This document shows positions 61,321 to 64,000 of a DNA stretch of 64,000 nt, piece by piece. The DNA is taken from assembly GCF_051175315.1 (NCBI RefSeq), contig NZ_CP195100.1:2294001-2358000 (forward strand). Direction: 5' to 3'. This DNA comes from Tundrisphaera sp051175315 (lineage in GTDB: Bacteria > Planctomycetota > Planctomycetia > Isosphaerales > Isosphaeraceae). Position 1 is the stretch's first letter, and every line of letters starts with the position of its first letter. The translations under genes were made by a program, and so were the position numbers. The notes under the pieces were generated by a model. It saw only the letters and a list, made by a program, of their open reading frames with translations. It ran no database searches and was not told where the DNA came from.

Positions 61321-62238
61321 ATGAAGATCCCCGACTTCCAGACCGTCATGCTCCCGCTGCTCAGGATCCTGGAAGACGGCCAGACCCGCCCGATGAGGGA
61401 GGTGACGAAGCTGGTCGCCGATGCTTTTCAACTCACGGAGGAAGAGCGGGGCATGATGCTGCCGAACGGTCAGCAGTCGATCATCAGTAATCGTGTCGCC
61501 TGGGCCAAAACTCACATGAAGATGGCCGGGCTCATCGAGAATCCCAACCGGGGCCAGGTACGCCTTTCCGACCTGGGTCGGTCCATCCTTGCCGAGAAGC
61601 CGACATCGATCGGCATGAAATCGCTGAGGCGGTACCCGTCCTATCTCGCGTTCATCGGGAAATCCCAGCCCGATCCGGAGGTGGTGATCGATGATACCGT
61701 CATCGAGGAGAAGGCGACCCCCCTCGAACTGATCGACGCTGCCTACCGGACCTTGCGGCAGGCGACCACCGAGGACCTCGTCTCCCGGCTCAAATCCTCC
61801 TCGCCCGCCTTCTTCGAGGACGTGGTGGTCCGGCTCCTGATGGCCATGGGGTATGGCGGCGTGGCGGGGCAGGGGACGGTCACGGGCAAGAGCGGGGATG
61901 GCGGGATCGACGGCGTGATCCAGCAGGACAAGCTCGGGCTGGACATCGTCTGCATCCAGGCCAAGCGCTGGGACGGGCCGGTGGGACGGCCGGTGGTCCA
62001 GGGGTTCGTCGGCAGCATGGACTACGTCAAGGCGAAGAAGGGCGTCGTCATGACGACCTCGACCTTCACCAGGGAGGCCCAGGACTTCGTCCACCGGATC
62101 GAGGCCAAGCGGGTCGTCCTGATCGACGGCGACCGCCTCGCGGACCTCATGATCGAACACAATCTGGGTGTCACCACGACCAAGGTCTACGAGCTGAAGG
62201 AAGTCTCCAACGACTTCTTCGACGAGAGCGAAGCCTGA
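61321..62238 (+). CDS. mrr: Mrr-type methyl-directed restriction endonuclease
   Basis: The 305-residue protein matches E. coli Mrr in length and order. The N-terminal winged-helix part has MLPLLRILEDGQTRPMREV and NRVAWAKTHMKMAGLIENPNRG. The PD-(D/E)xK nuclease has GYGGVAGQGTVTGKSGDGGIDG, then CIQAKRW with the catalytic Gln-x-Lys, and GVVMTTSTFTREAQDF. Type IV enzymes of this kind cut methylated foreign DNA. The start at 61321 begins MKIPDFQTV, as in the family. It appears to be a stand-alone gene. Confidence 0.92.
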   Translation: MKIPDFQTVMLPLLRILEDGQTRPMREVTKLVADAFQLTEEERGMMLPNGQQSIISNRVAWAKTHMKMAGLIENPNRGQVRLSDLGRSILAEKPTSIGMKSLRRYPSYLAFIGKSQPDPEVVIDDTVIEEKATPLELIDAAYRTLRQATTEDLVSRLKSSSPAFFEDVVVRLLMAMGYGGVAGQGTVTGKSGDGGIDGVIQQDKLGLDIVCIQAKRWDGPVGRPVVQGFVGSMDYVKAKKGVVMTTSTFTREAQDFVHRIEAKRVVLIDGDRLADLMIEHNLGVTTTKVYELKEVSNDFFDESEA

Positions 62239-62380
62239 CCGCGGATCGCCGGGCGAATGGTGGCGAAGCGGATCGGGCCCGGCCATACTGGCGGGTGGGG
62301 CGTGCATCGGGGGTCTCCGCGATCCCGGGTGCGGGCGGTGCGTCGGTCCGCGATGGCTCGAAGGACGGAGGGATACGCCG

Positions 62381-63898
62381 ATGGGTGGCGAACTGCGGCG
62401 GCGTCGATTCTTGCAGGCGGCCTCGGCCCTGGGGCTGGGGGCGGGGCTGGGCGACTGGGCCGGGCTGAGGGCGATCACCCCGGCCAGCGGGGCCGCGATG
62501 GCCATCGGGCCCGACGCGGTGCAGTTCCGGCCCGAGATCGAGCCGGTGGTGAGGTGGGTCGAGGAGGTCTCCCGCGATAAGGCCCCCGAGGAGGCGATCG
62601 CCCGGCTCAAGGCAGGCCTGTCGTATCGCGACCTGCTCTCCGGGGTGTTCCTGGCGGGGATCCGCAACGTCCAGCCCCGGCCGGTGGGCTTCAAGTTCCA
62701 CGCCGTCCTCGTGATCAACTCGGCCCACCTGCTGGGCCAGGCCGCCGCCCCCGACGAGCGGCTCCTGCCCATCCTCTGGGCGATCGATAATTTCAAGGCC
62801 TCGCAGGCCCGCGACGTCCAGGAAGGGGACTGGACCCTGGCGAAGGTCGACGAATCGAAGATCCCCGCCCCGGACAGGGCCGCGGCCGCGTTCGCCGAGG
62901 CGATGGAGAAGTGGGACGTGGCCGGCGCCGACGTGGCGGCCTCGGGCCTGGCCCGGTCGACCGGCGCGGCGGCCACCATGGAGCCGTTCTGGCGCTATGC
63001 CGTCCGCGACCAGCGCGACATCGGCCACAAGGCGATCTTCGCCGCCCAGTGCTGGCGGACCTTGCAGGCGATCGGCTGGCAGCACGCCGAGCCCGTCCTC
63101 CGCTCCCTGGCCTACGGCATGCTCGACCTCTCGGGCGACAAGCGGCCGATCGCCGTCGGCCCGTATGAGGCCAACCTGGAGAACGCCGCGAAGATCCGGG
63201 CCGACTGGCAGGGCGGCAAGCCCGACCCCGCCGCGACCGTCTCGCTGATCGACACCCTCCGCTCCGCCTCGCCCGAGGCCGCCTCCGCCGAGGCGGTCGC
63301 CCTGCTCAACCGGGGCGTCGCGGCCGACTCGATCTGGGACGCCGTGATCCTGTCCGGCAACGAGCTTTTGATGCGCAACCCCGGCATCGTCCCGCTCCAC
63401 GCCGTGACCTCGGCCAACGCCCTCCACTTCATCTACGGGGCCAGCGGCGACGACACCACCCGCCGCCTCGCCCTGCTCCAGGCCGTGGGCTGGGTCCCGC
63501 TCTATCGCGGCCGCCCCAAGGACGGCGCCGTCCGGGTCGACGCCCTGGAACCGCTCGCCCCCGACGCCAAGGACGACGCGGCCGTGGCCGAGCTCTTCGC
63601 CACCATCGGCGACGACCGCCGGAAGGCCGCCGCCAAGACGGTCGGCTACTTCGAACGCGGAGGCTCCCCCGACCTCGTCTTCGCCGCCGCCCGCCGGATG
63701 ATCTTCCACAAGGGGGCCGACAGCCACCAGTACAAGTACGGCGCCGCCGCCTGGGAGGAGTGCCTCCTCGCCTCCGACCCCCGCTGGCGTGCCCCCCTCG
63801 CCGCCTCCATGATGGCCTACCTCCCCGGCACCAAATCCCCCGACAGCCCCCTCATGAACCGCGCCCGCGCGGCCGTGGGGAATGTGCTGGGAGGTTGA
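62381..63898 (+). CDS. Tat-exported protein of unknown function (505 aa)
   Basis: The product begins with a twin-arginine signal (RRRFLQAASALGLGAGLG). The body is mostly helical with several conserved-looking blocks (LSGVFLAGIRNVQPRP; INSAHLLGQAAAPDERLLP; RSLAYGMLDLSG; GNELLMRNPGIVPLHAVTS). No catalytic motif or known domain could be assigned. The exported location and helical repeats suggest an extracytoplasmic scaffold or cofactor binder. A possible gene starts 7 nt after the stop. Confidence 0.78.
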   Translation: MGGELRRRRFLQAASALGLGAGLGDWAGLRAITPASGAAMAIGPDAVQFRPEIEPVVRWVEEVSRDKAPEEAIARLKAGLSYRDLLSGVFLAGIRNVQPRPVGFKFHAVLVINSAHLLGQAAAPDERLLPILWAIDNFKASQARDVQEGDWTLAKVDESKIPAPDRAAAAFAEAMEKWDVAGADVAASGLARSTGAAATMEPFWRYAVRDQRDIGHKAIFAAQCWRTLQAIGWQHAEPVLRSLAYGMLDLSGDKRPIAVGPYEANLENAAKIRADWQGGKPDPAATVSLIDTLRSASPEAASAEAVALLNRGVAADSIWDAVILSGNELLMRNPGIVPLHAVTSANALHFIYGASGDDTTRRLALLQAVGWVPLYRGRPKDGAVRVDALEPLAPDAKDDAAVAELFATIGDDRRKAAAKTVGYFERGGSPDLVFAAARRMIFHKGADSHQYKYGAAAWEECLLASDPRWRAPLAASMMAYLPGTKSPDSPLMNRARAAVGNVLGG

Positions 63899-63904
63899 GC
63901 ACCG

Positions 63905-64000
63905 ATGGGCAAATCTTCAGACTTCCGTGACGGACCAGGGGAGACCTTCCCTGTCCGTCATGGAGACGACCCGGGGGCGAGGGTCGATGGGTTTGACGAA
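63905..64000 (+). CDS. Possible 5' end of a gene, truncated by the window
   Basis: An ATG at 63905, preceded by GGGAGG in the end of the previous gene, opens a frame of 32 codons with no stop before the window ends (MGKSSDFRDGPGETFPVRHG and onward). It overlaps the hairpin at 63928-63960, which argues against it. No domain is visible in so short a piece. Confidence 0.25.
   Translation, partial: MGKSSDFRDGPGETFPVRHGDDPGARVDGFDE
63928..63960 (+). terminator. Terminator-like hairpin after the Tat protein gene
   Basis: TGACGGAC (63928-63935) pairs with GTCCGTCA (63953-63960). The stem continues as AGGG/CCCT across a single bulged base. The 8-nt loop is GAGACCTT. No T-run follows. Confidence 0.5.

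Overview
The window comes from a GC-rich bacterium, very probably a planctomycete of the Isosphaeraceae type. The markers are two DUF1559 pseudopilin-like proteins (FTLIELLVVIAIIAVL start, H-X9-DG end), a sulfatase followed by a Tat-exported DUF1501 protein, an ECF sigma factor overlapping a Ser/Thr kinase, a small protein starting RNPRFAPEALERKL, an LEGLEDR-type exported RTX-like protein, and a Ser/Thr kinase fused to a formylglycine-enzyme-like domain. The assignment rests on family content, not on a marker-gene search. No rRNA, tRNA, CRISPR array or transposase gene was seen.

Layout. 0.2-6.3 kb: exported and surface proteins (DUF1559, sulfatase, DUF1501, DUF1559, a small lipoprotein). 6.3-11 kb: glycerol kinase, two membrane proteins and a primary-type sigma-70 factor. 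11-16.2 kb: ECF sigma/kinase pair, the RNPRFAPEALERKL protein and a PSP1-domain protein with a Cys/Gly tail. 16.4-20.2 kb: a P1B-type Zn/Cd ATPase facing a lactate permease. 20.4-31.1 kb: a co-directional block of hpf, ptsN-like, HPr and enzyme I genes, then a TIGR03936 protein, a very large RNase E/G, the kinase/FGE fusion and ribosomal protein L21. 31.2-36.7 kb: class II (B12-dependent) ribonucleotide reductase behind a structured leader, a DUF4432 epimerase-like protein and an overlapping pair of small genes, the first resembling an ADP-ribosyltransferase fold. 36.7-38.2 kb: exported MsrA and an intergenic repeat array. 38.2-46.7 kb: a probable envelope-glycan cluster (DegT aminotransferase, methyltransferase, two GT-C membrane transferases, a GT-B transferase, a 2-hydroxyacid dehydrogenase), mostly joined by 1-4 nt overlaps. 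46.7-48.2 kb: a lower-GC patch with one orphan secreted protein and a pair of inverted palindromes. 48.2-64 kb: housekeeping and accessory genes, including paiA/paiB homologues, DoxX, SurE, PAP2 phosphatase, a HicBA toxin-antitoxin pair, a lipocalin-like/YHS protein, an EamA transporter, a glycosidase and an Mrr-type restriction enzyme.

How it fits together. HPF, IIA, HPr and EI with no sugar permease suggest a regulatory phosphotransferase chain next to ribosome hibernation and RNA decay genes. The glycan cluster could build and export a decorated surface sugar. The most unusual items are the roughly 665-residue disordered insertion inside the RNase E S1 domain, the nrdJ leader, the ART-like gene pair, the two intergenic repeat elements and the low-GC island.
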